From Nostoc sp. MS1 (lineage in GTDB: Bacteria; Cyanobacteriota; Cyanobacteriia; Cyanobacteriales; Nostocaceae): DNA of 64,000 bases. The translations under genes and the position numbers were made by a program. Under the pieces are notes generated by a model. It was not told where the DNA came from and did not search any database. It was given only the letters and a program-made list of their open reading frames with translations. The DNA lies in NCBI RefSeq assembly GCF_019976755.1, contig NZ_AP023441.1, forward strand, positions 1,240,001-1,304,000, given 5' to 3'. Of this stretch, positions 34,122 to 43,455 are shown piece after piece. Position 1 is the first letter of the stretch. Each line of letters begins with the position of its first letter.

Positions 34122-34697
34122 TTATGGATTAACAGTCTGCATAGACCATTCTTGGTCATCAAGACGATAGAGGTAACGGTTTTGTGGTTCACCACGTAAT
34201 TCCAAATGGTCTACCTGGTTGGGTTCGAGGAGTAGTAGGCAAAAATTCGGTATGGGTTTTTGAGGATCAGGTGGCGGTGGGTTAAAAGCTGCCTGATCTT
34301 CTTTGTCTTTCCCAGGATGAGGCCAAGCAAACTGTAAGCGTGCTGCATCACTGAGTTCTTGCCAAGTAGCAATTCGGGCTGGTTGGAGATGAGGGTAAGA
34401 TTCATTGTTTACCAAGGTTAAACAGCCACTAATGCGGAATTGTTCTCTTGTGTTTGGGAAGTACCAACAGGCTTCTGCCCAAGCGTGCTGCTGTATCTGG
34501 TCGATTTTATCGCTTCGGGCATCGGTAATGAATTTTAGCTGGTTAGTATCGGCTAAAAAGCCTCTAAAAACTACAGTCCGATTAGCTGGATGACCATTGG
34601 CTTTGACTGTGGCTAATTGTAGGTAACGAGAGTAAACTAAGCTGCGGTTACGATGGAGAGCATGGGCGATCGCACTTCGCCAAGGAGCAAGGGACAT
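34122..34697 (-). CDS. PPOX-type FMN-binding protein, Npun_F5749/Alr4036-like
   Basis: A 191-aa split-barrel flavoprotein. Visible are YLQLATVKANGHPANRTVVF, the FMN-contacting FITDARSDKIDQIQQ, ACWYFPNTREQFRISG, and a C-terminal FCLLLLEPNQVDHLELRG plus NRYLYRL. It resembles pyridoxamine phosphate oxidase, but the Pro-rich insert (FNPPPPDPQKPIPNF) and lack of the PdxH C-terminal signature point to the cyanobacterial Alr4036-like subfamily. Substrate unknown. It converges with cysE. Confidence 0.8.
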   Translation of the reverse strand: MSLAPWRSAIAHALHRNRSLVYSRYLQLATVKANGHPANRTVVFRGFLADTNQLKFITDARSDKIDQIQQHAWAEACWYFPNTREQFRISGCLTLVNNESYPHLQPARIATWQELSDAARLQFAWPHPGKDKEDQAAFNPPPPDPQKPIPNFCLLLLEPNQVDHLELRGEPQNRYLYRLDDQEWSMQTVNP

Positions 34698-35038
34698 ATT
34701 TTATAATTCGTAATTTGTAATTTTGAATACAATTATCTTGGTCAAAATAGGTTTTTTGCTAATACTAAAAGTAATATTTATTAAATTTTCGTAAAGTTTT
34801 TTAGCTGGATATCCTTTCTCTGTTCAGTTTTTCTTTATTTATGAGTTTTTTCAATACTGTTAATAATTGCTACTACGTATATAACCTTTTTAGGTAGAAA
34901 AAGACATTATACACTATAAATTTATGTGGCAATTTGTACAGTTACGACATAGCGCAAAGTGGAAAAATTTTCAATCTTTTATCCTCAATCCACTTGGTCT
35001 ATAGTCGTAATCTGTGAATAAGCAATAAGACTAGTTTT
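34698..35038. other. Intergenic region upstream of nrdJ
   Basis: About 340 AT-rich bases between divergent genes. I searched for a cobalamin riboswitch because NrdJ uses B12, but saw no B12-box-like sequence or multi-stem element. There is no ORF. The AT-rich block 34840-34930 is a likely promoter zone. Confidence 0.4.
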
Positions 35039-37336
35039 ATGGTTCGTGAGCTTGAGAGAAAACGTCAGAGTGCAAGGTTTCCTGAATCTGCCCCGGCTGC
35101 AAATCCGGTATTTTTTAGAACTTATAGCCGCCGTACAGAAGCGGGGTTAAGGGAAACATGGGATGAGGTATGCGATCGCACCCTCAAGGATTTGATTGAA
35201 TTAGGTAAGCTTACTGAAGAAGAAGTAGCAATTCTAGAGAAGTCACAACGGAACCTCAAAGCCTTACCCAGTGGTCGTTGGTTGTGGGTAGGGGGTACAG
35301 ACTGGGTTAACAAATCCAAAAACTTCTCCGGTGCGTATAATTGCACATCCACCAACCTCAAAGACTGGAAAGCCTTTGGGTTGATGATGAATCTGGCGAT
35401 GATGGGCTGTGGGACGGGGGCTGTCATCGAACCACAACATACTAATCAACTACCACCCATCCGTAATCGCTTGAATGTTATTGTTCAAGGAGAAATTGGT
35501 ACTACTGCTAAAAATTTACGTCGTGAATTTACACAAACCGTTATAGAAGGTAACAAAGCTACTATCTACGTTGGAGATAGCCGTGAGGGTTGGGTAGAAT
35601 CTTATCAAGCCCTGCTGGAACTGTCCACCGATGAAAGATTTACTGATGAAGTACAGGTATTTGTTGATGTGAGCGATGTACGCCAAGCGGGGGAAACCCT
35701 CAAAGGCTTTGGAGGAGTTGCTAATCCTGTAAAGTTACCGGGATTGTATCAACGCTGTGCAGCCATTCTCAATAAAGCTGTAGGCAGACAATTAAACTCC
35801 GTAGAGTGCTGTCTGTTAATTGACGAGGCGGCTGTAACAATTGTTGCAGGCAATATACGAAGAAGCGCGGGCATGAGGCAGTTCACCTCTGACGACCAAT
35901 TGGGGGCAAATGCCAAAGATAACCTGTGGCAGCAAGATGAAAACGGTAACTGGCGTATTGATCCTGAGCGTGATTCTTTACGAATGGCAAATCATACCAG
36001 AGTTTTTCACCGCAAGCCTACACTGCAAGAATCTATTGATGCTGTACGTAAACAATACTACAGTGGCGAAGGTGCGATTCAATGGGCTGGAGAAGCTATA
36101 GCTAGAGCAAATATTGATTTACTACCCACACAAGCTTTAAAAGTTGATTTCTTGAAGGCTTATAAGCAAGGAACAGCTAAAAATTGGTTAGAAAAACATT
36201 ATCCACATATAGATACTGATGAGTTAGAGCATCGCTTGGCTCGATATGGCTTAAATCCTTGTGGAGAAATTATTGGTAGTGACTTCCACTGTAATCTATC
36301 AGAAGTTCACCTGAATCAAATTGACCCATTTGATTACAAAGAACAAGAGGAGGCTTTCACGGCTGGGGCTTTATCTGTAGCGACACTTTTAAACCATAAA
36401 TTCCAAGAACCGCGCTATCAATATAGTCGGGAATTAGACCCAATTGTCGGGGTTTCTTTTACTGGCTTGTTTGATTTCTTTGTCCATGCTTTTGGTGTGG
36501 AGTGGTTGCGCTGGTGGGAGGAAGGTAGACCGGAAACAACCCAAGGATTGGCGTTTAAGCGCGAGGAAGAAAAATACCTTACCTCTTGGCGCGAGATTGT
36601 GCATCGGGTAGTGTGGGATTATTGCGATCGCCACAACATTAAACGCCCCAATCGTTGTACTACAGTCCAGCCTAGTGGGACAAAATCACTTCTTACTGGT
36701 GCTAGTCCTGGTTGGCATCCCCCCAAAGCTCAAAGGTTTATCCGTCGGATTACGTTCCGTAAAAATGACCCCGTAGCTTTGGCTTGTATTGACTACGGTT
36801 ACAACGTCATACCATCGCAGTCAGATAAGGATGAACAGGGTAACTTGCTTAATGATCCCTTCGATCCTAGAGTGACTGAATGGCTAGTAGAAATTCCTGT
36901 TGCTGTATCTTGGGCTGATTTAGCGGGTGCTGATACTATTGAAATCAGTAAATTTGGTGCGATCGCCCAAATGGATTTTTATATGCAGGTACAGAAGTTC
37001 TACGTTACCCACAACACATCTGCAACCATTGAACTCCGGGAACACGAAGTAGAAACTTTAGGTACAAAAATTTGGGAAGCCATTCACAACGATGAAGGCT
37101 ATATCAGTGCTGCACTTCTCGCTAGATTTGATGACCATCAAACTTTCCCTCGCCTACCATTTGAACCGATTTCTAAAGAAACTTATGAGCAAATGGTGGC
37201 TGAAGTTGCCCAACGTCGCAAAACTGATGATTTCTACACCGTTGTCAGCCGCTATGATTTCGGCGAGTTAATGGAAGTAGGCCCAGCAGGTTGTGACTCT
37301 GATAAGTGCATGATGCCTGAACAAAGTCCGAATTAG
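35039..37336 (+). CDS. nrdJ: Adenosylcobalamin-dependent ribonucleoside-triphosphate reductase (class II)
   Basis: Makes deoxyribonucleotides using B12, so it works with or without oxygen. The 765 aa are close to the monomeric Lactobacillus enzyme (about 739) and show no intein. The catalytic loop NPCGEI places Cys at 408 and Glu at 410, the same numbers as the thiyl-radical Cys and Glu of that enzyme. The reducible Cys pair appears as YNCTSTN (about 102) and FHCNLSE (about 418). The C-terminal CDSDKC is the swinging thiol pair reduced by thioredoxin. It is a single gene with repeat-rich DNA after it. Confidence 0.95.
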   Translation: MVRELERKRQSARFPESAPAANPVFFRTYSRRTEAGLRETWDEVCDRTLKDLIELGKLTEEEVAILEKSQRNLKALPSGRWLWVGGTDWVNKSKNFSGAYNCTSTNLKDWKAFGLMMNLAMMGCGTGAVIEPQHTNQLPPIRNRLNVIVQGEIGTTAKNLRREFTQTVIEGNKATIYVGDSREGWVESYQALLELSTDERFTDEVQVFVDVSDVRQAGETLKGFGGVANPVKLPGLYQRCAAILNKAVGRQLNSVECCLLIDEAAVTIVAGNIRRSAGMRQFTSDDQLGANAKDNLWQQDENGNWRIDPERDSLRMANHTRVFHRKPTLQESIDAVRKQYYSGEGAIQWAGEAIARANIDLLPTQALKVDFLKAYKQGTAKNWLEKHYPHIDTDELEHRLARYGLNPCGEIIGSDFHCNLSEVHLNQIDPFDYKEQEEAFTAGALSVATLLNHKFQEPRYQYSRELDPIVGVSFTGLFDFFVHAFGVEWLRWWEEGRPETTQGLAFKREEEKYLTSWREIVHRVVWDYCDRHNIKRPNRCTTVQPSGTKSLLTGASPGWHPPKAQRFIRRITFRKNDPVALACIDYGYNVIPSQSDKDEQGNLLNDPFDPRVTEWLVEIPVAVSWADLAGADTIEISKFGAIAQMDFYMQVQKFYVTHNTSATIELREHEVETLGTKIWEAIHNDEGYISAALLARFDDHQTFPRLPFEPISKETYEQMVAEVAQRRKTDDFYTVVSRYDFGELMEVGPAGCDSDKCMMPEQSPN

Positions 37337-37402
37337 TCCATAGTCAATAGTCCATAGTTAAATGAACTGTGGACTATTGACTGTTGACTGTTGACTAATG
37401 AC
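37336..37402. repeat. Heptamer repeats after nrdJ
   Basis: Tandem units of the GTCCATAGTCAATAG and GACTGTTGACTGTTGACT types fill the gap between convergent nrdJ and the acyltransferase gene. The two halves are roughly inverse, so the tract can fold as a long hairpin. Confidence 0.75.
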
Positions 37403-38252
37403 TAGACTCATCTACTAACTTGTCCAACTCATACTGCATCTTGCTTAAAACCAAGTTGTAGCATTCATTGACATAATGGCGATCGCTTGCGGCTTCCCTG
37501 CCATAATGTTCAAATACAATCGGTGGACAAATCCGCGTGTGTATGGTGACAGGAAAAGGAATATTGGGTAATGGGCCGATTGATAATCCCCAAGGCCAGC
37601 CTAGATAAATGGGAAATACTACTGGATCGATACCAAGTAACCAAGGCATTCCGCGATCGTGTAATTTCCTGACAATTTTATATATGTCCGCTAGCACAAT
37701 TAAAGTATCGTGAGCGCCAGAGGAAATTGCCGGAATAATCGGTACATTTTCCCGCAGTGCTAGTTTAATAAATCCTTGTCTGTCAGCAAAATAGATTTTA
37801 TTACGTAAATTATAGGGACGAAAAACGTCTTCTGCTCCCCCTGGATAAACTAATAAACTAGCTCCAGAGCGTAAAGCCGCATAAGCCATTTTAGGATGAG
37901 CCATAATCGCTCCGGTTTTCGCTACTAGCCCCGCGATTGGTGGGGTAACTTCCCAAACTCTGGGGTGCATCAGACCATAGACTGGTCGTTCTACTCCAAA
38001 TCGGCGAAACCAGTCATACATCATCATCAGCATATCAGGAGCCGCTAGTCCACCATTATGGGAACCAACAATTAAGGCTTTCTGCTGTGCGGGGATGTTT
38101 TCCCAACCACTGGTTTGCACTCGAAAATAATGATCATAGAAAAAACCCAATATGGGCATAACAGATTTAATAAACTCTGGATCTCGCTCTTGTAAAGACC
38201 ATCCAAGTTTTGTGTTTCGGGTATGTTGCTTTTGAGACAAAGTTACAGTCAT
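37395..38252 (-). CDS. Lysophospholipid acyltransferase-family protein
   Basis: A 285-aa membrane-associated acyltransferase. The catalytic His segment VGSHNGGLAAPDMLMM (about residues 67-82) has the His separated from Asp by seven residues rather than the usual four, a variant shared with DGAT/hemolysin-like members. The second block is LLVYPGGAEDVFRPY near 133-147 (substrate-binding PGG). It likely acylates glycerolipids or makes storage or wax lipids. A hydrophobic segment near MPWLLGIDPVVFPIYLGWPW could bind membranes. Confidence 0.8.
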   Translation of the reverse strand: MTVTLSQKQHTRNTKLGWSLQERDPEFIKSVMPILGFFYDHYFRVQTSGWENIPAQQKALIVGSHNGGLAAPDMLMMMYDWFRRFGVERPVYGLMHPRVWEVTPPIAGLVAKTGAIMAHPKMAYAALRSGASLLVYPGGAEDVFRPYNLRNKIYFADRQGFIKLALRENVPIIPAISSGAHDTLIVLADIYKIVRKLHDRGMPWLLGIDPVVFPIYLGWPWGLSIGPLPNIPFPVTIHTRICPPIVFEHYGREAASDRHYVNECYNLVLSKMQYELDKLVDESSH

Positions 38253-38376
38253 TAGTCATTGGTCAGTAGTCATTAGTCTATAGTCAATAGTCCACAGTCA
38301 ATAGTCAATAGTCCATAGCCAACTGACGACGGTTTACCCTGAGCGCAGCCGAAGGGTAAACTGTCAACTGTTAACT
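38245..38376. repeat. Heptamer tract with embedded palindrome
   Basis: TTAGTCA and AATAGTC units (38245-38325) lead into a perfect 9-bp hairpin, GTTTACCCT (38332-38340) with AGGGTAAAC (38353-38361), whose loop is GAGCGCAGCCGA. Further repeats (ACTGTCAACTGTTAACT) follow. This fills the divergent gap between the acyltransferase and ddl genes, so it overlaps both promoters. Confidence 0.75.
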
Positions 38377-38439
38377 AACCACTGACTACGGAAAAATTGT
38401 GATACGCTATCAGCGTCGGGTGTGTATGAGGTACTAAAT

Positions 38440-39549
38440 ATGAGTAAATTGCGGGTGGGATTGTTGTTTGGCGGTCGTTCTGGAGAACATGAGGTTTCTA
38501 TAAGTTCAGCACGGGCGATTGCTTCAGCCCTCAGTGCTGGGGAAAATGCTAATAAGTACGAAATCTTACCTTTTTATATTCAAAAGGATGGGCGGTGGTT
38601 AGCAGGTGAAGCGCCGCAAAAGGTTTTGCAGTCGGGTGTACCTCTGTTGGAATCGTCAAACTCCTCATCATCAACCGCAAGTAATATTGTAGCCAATCCG
38701 CAGCAACAAACCCTGGAACGTTGGCACTCACCTTCTCAAGTGGCGGAAGTGGATGTTTGGTTTCCCATTCTGCACGGGCCGAATGGTGAAGATGGGACAA
38801 TTCAGGGCTTACTTACCCTCATGCAAATTCCCTTCGTTGGTTCTGGGGTTTTGGGTTCGGCGCTGGGGATGGATAAGATAGCGATGAAGATGGCTTTTGC
38901 CCAAGCTGGTATTCCTCAAGTCAAGTATAAGGCTGTGACTAGAGCGCAGGTATGGTCTAATGCTTGTGTATTTCCTAAATTATGTGATGAAATTGAGGCG
39001 GATTTAGGCTATCCCTGTTTTGTGAAACCTGCTAACCTGGGTTCTTCTGTAGGGATTTCCAAAGTGCGATCGCGTCAAGAATTAGAAAATGCTTTAGATA
39101 ATGCTGCTCATTATGACCGCCGAATTATTGTAGAAGCTGGGGTTGTAGCCAGGGAAGTTGAGTGTGCTGTTTTAGGTAACGACCAACCCCAAGCTTCAGT
39201 AGTTGGGGAAATTACCTTTGATAGTGATTTTTATGATTACGAAACTAAATATACTCAAGGCAAAGCAGATTTACTGATTCCTGCTGCCATTCCCGACGAA
39301 ATCAGCCGTAAAATTCAAGACATGGCTGTGCAAGCCTTCGCTGCTGTTGACGCTGCTGGATTAGCTAGAGTAGACTTTTTCTACGTGGAAGCTACAGGCG
39401 AAGTGTTGATCAATGAAATCAATACCCTACCAGGGTTCACCGCTACCAGTATGTATCCCCAACTCTGGGCCTATAGTGGCATCCCCTTTCCAGAATTGGT
39501 GGATAGGTTAGTTCAACTGGCAATAGAAAGACATAATCCTAGTGTTTAG
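38440..39549 (+). CDS. ddl: D-alanine--D-alanine ligase
   Basis: ATP-grasp ligase making the D-Ala-D-Ala dipeptide for peptidoglycan. From the ATG at 38440 it has 369 aa; an in-frame GTG at 38422 adds six. It opens with LRVGLLFGGRSGEHEVSISS. It continues with ILHGPNGEDGTIQGLL, GSGVLGSALGMDK, PCFVKPANLGSSVGISKV and the C-terminal INEINTLPGFTATSMYP Mg-ATP site. A Ser-rich insert (SSNSSSSTASN, about residues 72-83) is slightly longer than usual. A single gene. Confidence 0.95.
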   Translation: MSKLRVGLLFGGRSGEHEVSISSARAIASALSAGENANKYEILPFYIQKDGRWLAGEAPQKVLQSGVPLLESSNSSSSTASNIVANPQQQTLERWHSPSQVAEVDVWFPILHGPNGEDGTIQGLLTLMQIPFVGSGVLGSALGMDKIAMKMAFAQAGIPQVKYKAVTRAQVWSNACVFPKLCDEIEADLGYPCFVKPANLGSSVGISKVRSRQELENALDNAAHYDRRIIVEAGVVAREVECAVLGNDQPQASVVGEITFDSDFYDYETKYTQGKADLLIPAAIPDEISRKIQDMAVQAFAAVDAAGLARVDFFYVEATGEVLINEINTLPGFTATSMYPQLWAYSGIPFPELVDRLVQLAIERHNPSV

Positions 39550-39570
39550 TCATTGGTAATTGGTAATTAG
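39546..39570. repeat. TTGGTAA short repeats after ddl
   Basis: Tandem TTGGTAA units directly at the ddl stop codon. The same unit forms the arms of the composite elements around bchE further right. Confidence 0.7.
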
Positions 39571-39726
39571 TCAACTATAAAAAGCAGCAAATTTGGCAGA
39601 AAAGCGAATTTTGTAACCTAGATGGCACAAAAAGACTACTAAAATCGTTAAATCGGCTACGGATACCTCTTAGCTCGCCCCTTTAGTACAATCATGAACT
39701 AGAGGGGAATTAATCTGAAAGTGATC

Positions 39727-40386
39727 ATGGAAAACAATCAGAGCATAAAGCATGAGCTAAATCAGGTAAAAAGACCTAAAGCAGTGCTAAAAAGCAGTAA
39801 ATCCGTAGCAATCAATGGCTACAAAATTTTTATCTATCTGCTGACACGTCATCCCTTACTTTTATTGGCTGGGGTGTTCACAACAGTTATAGGAACGGCT
39901 AGTTTATCCTTATATAGCCTAGTCCATGTAAGTGATGTGGAACAGTTAGAAGCAGAACCAGTGCCAGCAGTAGTTGAGCAGCCTATTATTACTAATGCTG
40001 AGAATAGCGATCCTCTGCCTATGTGGATGGTGGTAGCGATCGCTCTTAGTTGTGCTAGTGGTTGTTTGGTAATTTTCCGTTTACTTAACCCACCAACACA
40101 GCGTCCTCAAGTCCAAAAGTGGCTGGCTATTTCTCATCAAGTACCATCTATACCATCCCGCGCCGCAAGGAAACAACAGCCTGTTATCAAGCCTCATCCT
40201 ATTCCGGCACGCAAGCCAACAAGGCCGCCAATGACTCCTATGCAGGCTATTAAGAACCCTATAGTGGCGGTTATGTCAGCAGAACCAAGAAATCCATTTG
40301 AGGAAAGTAGGGAATCCTTGGTTGATTTGTTAGATTGGCGTAAACACAATTCTTTGACTTCGATTTTACAGCAGTATTCCTCTTAA
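39727..40386 (+). CDS. Hypothetical two-helix membrane protein
   Basis: 219 aa from the ATG at 39727 (GTG at 39721 in frame). A basic N-terminus precedes one helix (about residues 40-63, HPLLLLAGVFTTVIGTASLS). A Glu/Pro-rich loop follows, then a second helix (about 95-117, MWMVVAIALSCASGCLVIF). The cytoplasmic tail is Pro/Arg-rich (IPSRAARKQQPVIKPHPIPA) with a conserved-looking end (ESLVDLLDWRKHNSLTSIL). I do not recognise a family. Confidence 0.6.
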   Translation: MENNQSIKHELNQVKRPKAVLKSSKSVAINGYKIFIYLLTRHPLLLLAGVFTTVIGTASLSLYSLVHVSDVEQLEAEPVPAVVEQPIITNAENSDPLPMWMVVAIALSCASGCLVIFRLLNPPTQRPQVQKWLAISHQVPSIPSRAARKQQPVIKPHPIPARKPTRPPMTPMQAIKNPIVAVMSAEPRNPFEESRESLVDLLDWRKHNSLTSILQQYSS

Positions 40387-40387
40387 A

Positions 40388-40545
40388 TTTGGTAATGGGT
40401 AATAGCTAATTGGTAATTGGTTTTGACGATGGCCCTTTGGGTATGCCTCCGGCACGCCAAGGGCGAACACCAGTTCCCTACGGCAGGAAACCCGCCTACA
40501 GGACTGGACTCACCAATGACCGATTACCAATTACCAATTACCAAT
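40388..40545. repeat. Composite inverted-repeat element, copy A
   Basis: Left arm of TTGGTAA-type units (GGTAATAGCTAATTGGTAAT), right arm of the complementary TTACCAA type (40524-40545). Inside is a hairpin, GCCCTTTGG (40432-40440) with CCAAGGGC (40457-40464), then a core beginning CACCAGTTCCCT (40468) and ending near CAGGACTGGACT (40498-40510). Copy B at 42533-42657 has the same plan. It is non-coding and MITE-like. Confidence 0.7.
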
Positions 40546-40567
40546 ACCCTATAGGGTTACTCGTGGG

Positions 40568-42160
40568 CTATTCTTGTTGTGTTTCGTGATATTCCAGGTC
40601 ATTGGGTGCGCCACAAGCTGAAATATTGCCTGTGAAATTCACATCTGCCATAAGTTCGGGATGTTCTTGTTTGCGCTGGGCTATTTGTTCGCGGGTGAGA
40701 ATCTTCGATTCATCAAAACCTAGTTCAATCTCTGTATGTAAACCTTTATACTTGACTCGGTTGAGGTTGTAGAAGCGTTTGTTGAGGGTGGTTTTGACAA
40801 ATGCTTTCAAGCAGCCCAATAGATACTTACGTTTGAAAGAATCTTTGACAAACCAGTACTCAAAGGTTTTACGCAAATAAAAACGGGCGTAGTTTCTTAA
40901 TACACCTTTGAGAACATCTTCTCGTTCCATCGCGTCTGGTTTCATGATGGGGGTGACGAAATTGTATTGAGAATAATCTCTGACTTCGACGCGATCGCCT
41001 AAATCCTGAAATAATTCCGAAAATGGCCAAGGGGTAAACATATTCCAGTTCACCATGTCGGTTTTCCAGTCCAAAGCCATCTTGTAAGTTTCTTCGATAG
41101 TCTCTGGGGTTTCGTTCTCCAAACCCATAATAAATTGGGCTTCAGCGACCATACCATTGTCTCTTAACAGTTGAATTGCCCGTTTATTCTGTTCGATAGT
41201 TGTTTCTTTACGGAACAAGTTCAACTTCAACTGCGCCGCAGCTTCTGTACCCAAGGAAACGTGAACTAATCCAGCTTTACGGTAAAGGGCTAATTCTTCC
41301 TCATCCCGTAATATATCTGTCACCCTGGTATTAATTCCCCAATAAACACCTAAGTTTCTTTCGATTAACTCGTTACACAGGGCGATAAATTTAGGTTTGT
41401 TAATGGTTGGTTCTTCGTCAGCCAGAATGAAAAAACCTACCTTGTATTCTTTGACTAAGATTTCAATCTGATCAACGAATTGTTTGGGACTGCTAGAACG
41501 ATACTTCCGCCAAAACGCCCATTGAGAACAAAAACGACAACTAAAAGGACATCCTCTGGCGTAGTTGGGAACAGCTACCCGGACATTGAGAGGAGTATAT
41601 ATATATTTACTCCAGTCTAAAAGACTCCAATCTGGGGTAAGGGTATCTAAATCAGCAATGGGGGGATGGGCTGGTGTGGCGATGACTTTGCCCGATTCGA
41701 GAAAGGCTATACCTAAAATATTATGGCGTTCATTCTTATCTGTACCATTGGCGATCGCCTTGAGCAAATTGACTGTAATTTCCTCCCCTTCCCCGCGAAT
41801 AATATAATCTACCCAAGGCGCTTCATTGAGAACTTCTGTATACATATAGGTAGGGTGAACCCCGCCCATAATTGTGATTGCTTGGGGACAAACTTCTTTG
41901 ACAATTTTTAGGGTTTTTTGGGATTGATAAATCATCGGTGTAATCGCCGTTGCCAAAACTACATCTGGCTGATGTTGGGCGATCATTTTAGCTAACACAT
42001 CATCGGGAATATCATCCGTCATCGCATCAATAAAACGGATGTTGGTAAAGCCTGCTGTTTTTAACGCCCCACCCACATAAGGAACCCAACTCGGCGGCCA
42101 ATTTCCAGCAATTTCCGCACCACCAGAATGATAGTTGGGTTGTATCATCATGATCCGCAT
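40568..42160 (-). CDS. bchE: BchE-type B12-binding radical SAM protein (anaerobic Mg-protoporphyrin ester cyclase homologue)
   Basis: A 530-aa protein. The N-terminal cobalamin-binding domain starts MRIMMIQPNYHSGGAEIAGN and runs to about residue 150. The radical SAM domain has the 4Fe-4S motif CPFSCRFC near 203-210, then FILADEEPTINKPKF, HVSLGTEAAAQLKLN and EAQFIMGLENETPETIEETY. These long stretches closely match purple-bacterial BchE, which forms the isocyclic ring of (bacterio)chlorophyll without O2. Cyanobacteria normally use the O2-dependent AcsF/ChlE enzyme; this homologue may act at low oxygen or on another tetrapyrrole. The symbol reflects similarity, not tested function. Confidence 0.8.
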   Translation of the reverse strand: MRIMMIQPNYHSGGAEIAGNWPPSWVPYVGGALKTAGFTNIRFIDAMTDDIPDDVLAKMIAQHQPDVVLATAITPMIYQSQKTLKIVKEVCPQAITIMGGVHPTYMYTEVLNEAPWVDYIIRGEGEEITVNLLKAIANGTDKNERHNILGIAFLESGKVIATPAHPPIADLDTLTPDWSLLDWSKYIYTPLNVRVAVPNYARGCPFSCRFCSQWAFWRKYRSSSPKQFVDQIEILVKEYKVGFFILADEEPTINKPKFIALCNELIERNLGVYWGINTRVTDILRDEEELALYRKAGLVHVSLGTEAAAQLKLNLFRKETTIEQNKRAIQLLRDNGMVAEAQFIMGLENETPETIEETYKMALDWKTDMVNWNMFTPWPFSELFQDLGDRVEVRDYSQYNFVTPIMKPDAMEREDVLKGVLRNYARFYLRKTFEYWFVKDSFKRKYLLGCLKAFVKTTLNKRFYNLNRVKYKGLHTEIELGFDESKILTREQIAQRKQEHPELMADVNFTGNISACGAPNDLEYHETQQE

Positions 42161-43060
42161 AAACTACCTCTGAATTGTTAATAATTGTTCTCGCTAAGAT
42201 GGAAATGGCTAGAATTTGGTAACAGGTAATTGGTAATTGGTGATAGTAAAAGATAATTACCTATTAGCTATGACCTGTAACTAAAGAAACTAAGCTGAAT
42301 ATCAAAATTTTCGTGTAGCGTTCTAGAAAAAAGCCTTCCCATATACGGCTGTATCCGCACAGTAAAGGCATAGCAATAAATTAATCATTTGGAGCGGCAT
42401 TTGACCGCTTATTTATTATATAACTATTGAGTTATTAAAAATAAGAAATGAAATAAGCTTTTTAAAAGTTAACTTTATACCAATAAAATCAAGCCCGGCT
42501 AATTACTTATAATATGATTGTTTGGGTGAGCAATTGGTAATAGCTAATAAGTAATTTTTTAAACTAATCCCTTCCGGTTACTCCTACGGAGGAGCAAGCT
42601 ACACCAGTTCCCTGGACGCGGGAAACACATATACAGGAATGGACTTACCAATTACCAGCCCCCAAGATACGATAAGTATTTAAGAGAACTGAGATAATTT
42701 GTTGTACTTTCTATTAGGAAGTGTAGGTAATTATTGCATAGTTATACTATTGACAAATGAAAGAACTCAATCTGCAAGGGGATGGAGAGATTGAGGTTTA
42801 GGTTGAATATTAGTAAAAGCAAGATGTAAAGGAAAACTAGCTAATGTTTATTTTCATTAAGTGATTGCTAAAGAAATCTGTTGAAAATGAGAGACTAGAG
42901 AAACTCAACTTAAAACAGTTGTATGAGAGTGAACGGATTTCACAATAAGCAATTTTTCCACCTAATGTAAGTTAGTAACTCAAGAGGATTCTTCTGCAAT
43001 CATCTCTTAGTTGTTCGCTTTACATCAGTATTTAACTCTACAAAATAGGGATGAAGTTCT
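42161..43060. other. 900-base gene-free region upstream of bchE
   Basis: No ORF of protein-like composition on either strand. It contains TTGGTAA/TTACCAA inverted arms at 42217-42300, a small hairpin AGCGG/CCGCT near 42391-42410 followed by a T-rich stretch, composite element copy B (42533-42657), and AT-rich DNA leading to the small gene at 43061. The bchE promoter must lie in the first few hundred bases. A small RNA is possible. Confidence 0.5.
42533..42657. repeat. Composite inverted-repeat element, copy B
   Basis: Left arm TTGGTAATAGCTAATAAGTA, an internal CTCC-TAC-GGAG hairpin (42580-42590), then the core CACCAGTTCCCT (42602) to ATACAGGAATGGACT, then a right arm ACCAATTACCAG. The core matches copy A (40388-40545) nearly base for base at both ends, while the internal hairpins differ. 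Confidence 0.7.
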
Positions 43061-43423
43061 ATGAAACAACCATATCTCTCTCCCGATGATTTACCTACCC
43101 ATAAAACAATACTAATTAGTGAGCTATTACTTAGTCAGCTAGAAGAAACAACAAAGAAAAGATTTTATGTAGCTTGTAAACAAACGGTACGAATTCTGCT
43201 GTCTAGTTGCCATTGGTATTTTAAAGTTAATGGCGGCGTTCTCATGTTAATTATGGTTTGTCATGATATCGAAAGTTACCAAAATATCATGATGGTAGTG
43301 CCTTACCTAGCTAATAAATTGAAGCGTTTTGCTAACCAAGCGACAATTAGTATTAGTTCCCCAGTTAATCAAGGAATACCTTGGGTTATCAGCATTAATC
43401 AAATCATACCAGAGGAAGAATAA
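43061..43423 (+). CDS. Small conserved-looking hypothetical protein
   Basis: A 120-aa soluble protein with no signal peptide. An N-terminal helix (ISELLLSQLEETTKKRFYVA) and a central strand-rich part (WYFKVNGGVLMLIMVCHDIE) are followed by a Lys-containing helix and a terminal PWVISINQIIPEEE. I do not recognise it. AT content and codon use match the neighbours. It lies isolated between repeat-rich gaps. Confidence 0.5.
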   Translation: MKQPYLSPDDLPTHKTILISELLLSQLEETTKKRFYVACKQTVRILLSSCHWYFKVNGGVLMLIMVCHDIESYQNIMMVVPYLANKLKRFANQATISISSPVNQGIPWVISINQIIPEEE

Positions 43424-43455
43424 TTTATATCAAGTTCGCTTAAATACTTATCATA

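Noticed and set aside
34698..35038. Possible cobalamin riboswitch ahead of nrdJ
   Set aside because: No B12-box-like sequence and no suitable multi-stem fold seen; cannot be excluded without a covariance search.
40388..40545. Element A as an insertion sequence
   Set aside because: Too short, with no transposase ORF; recorded as a repeat element instead.
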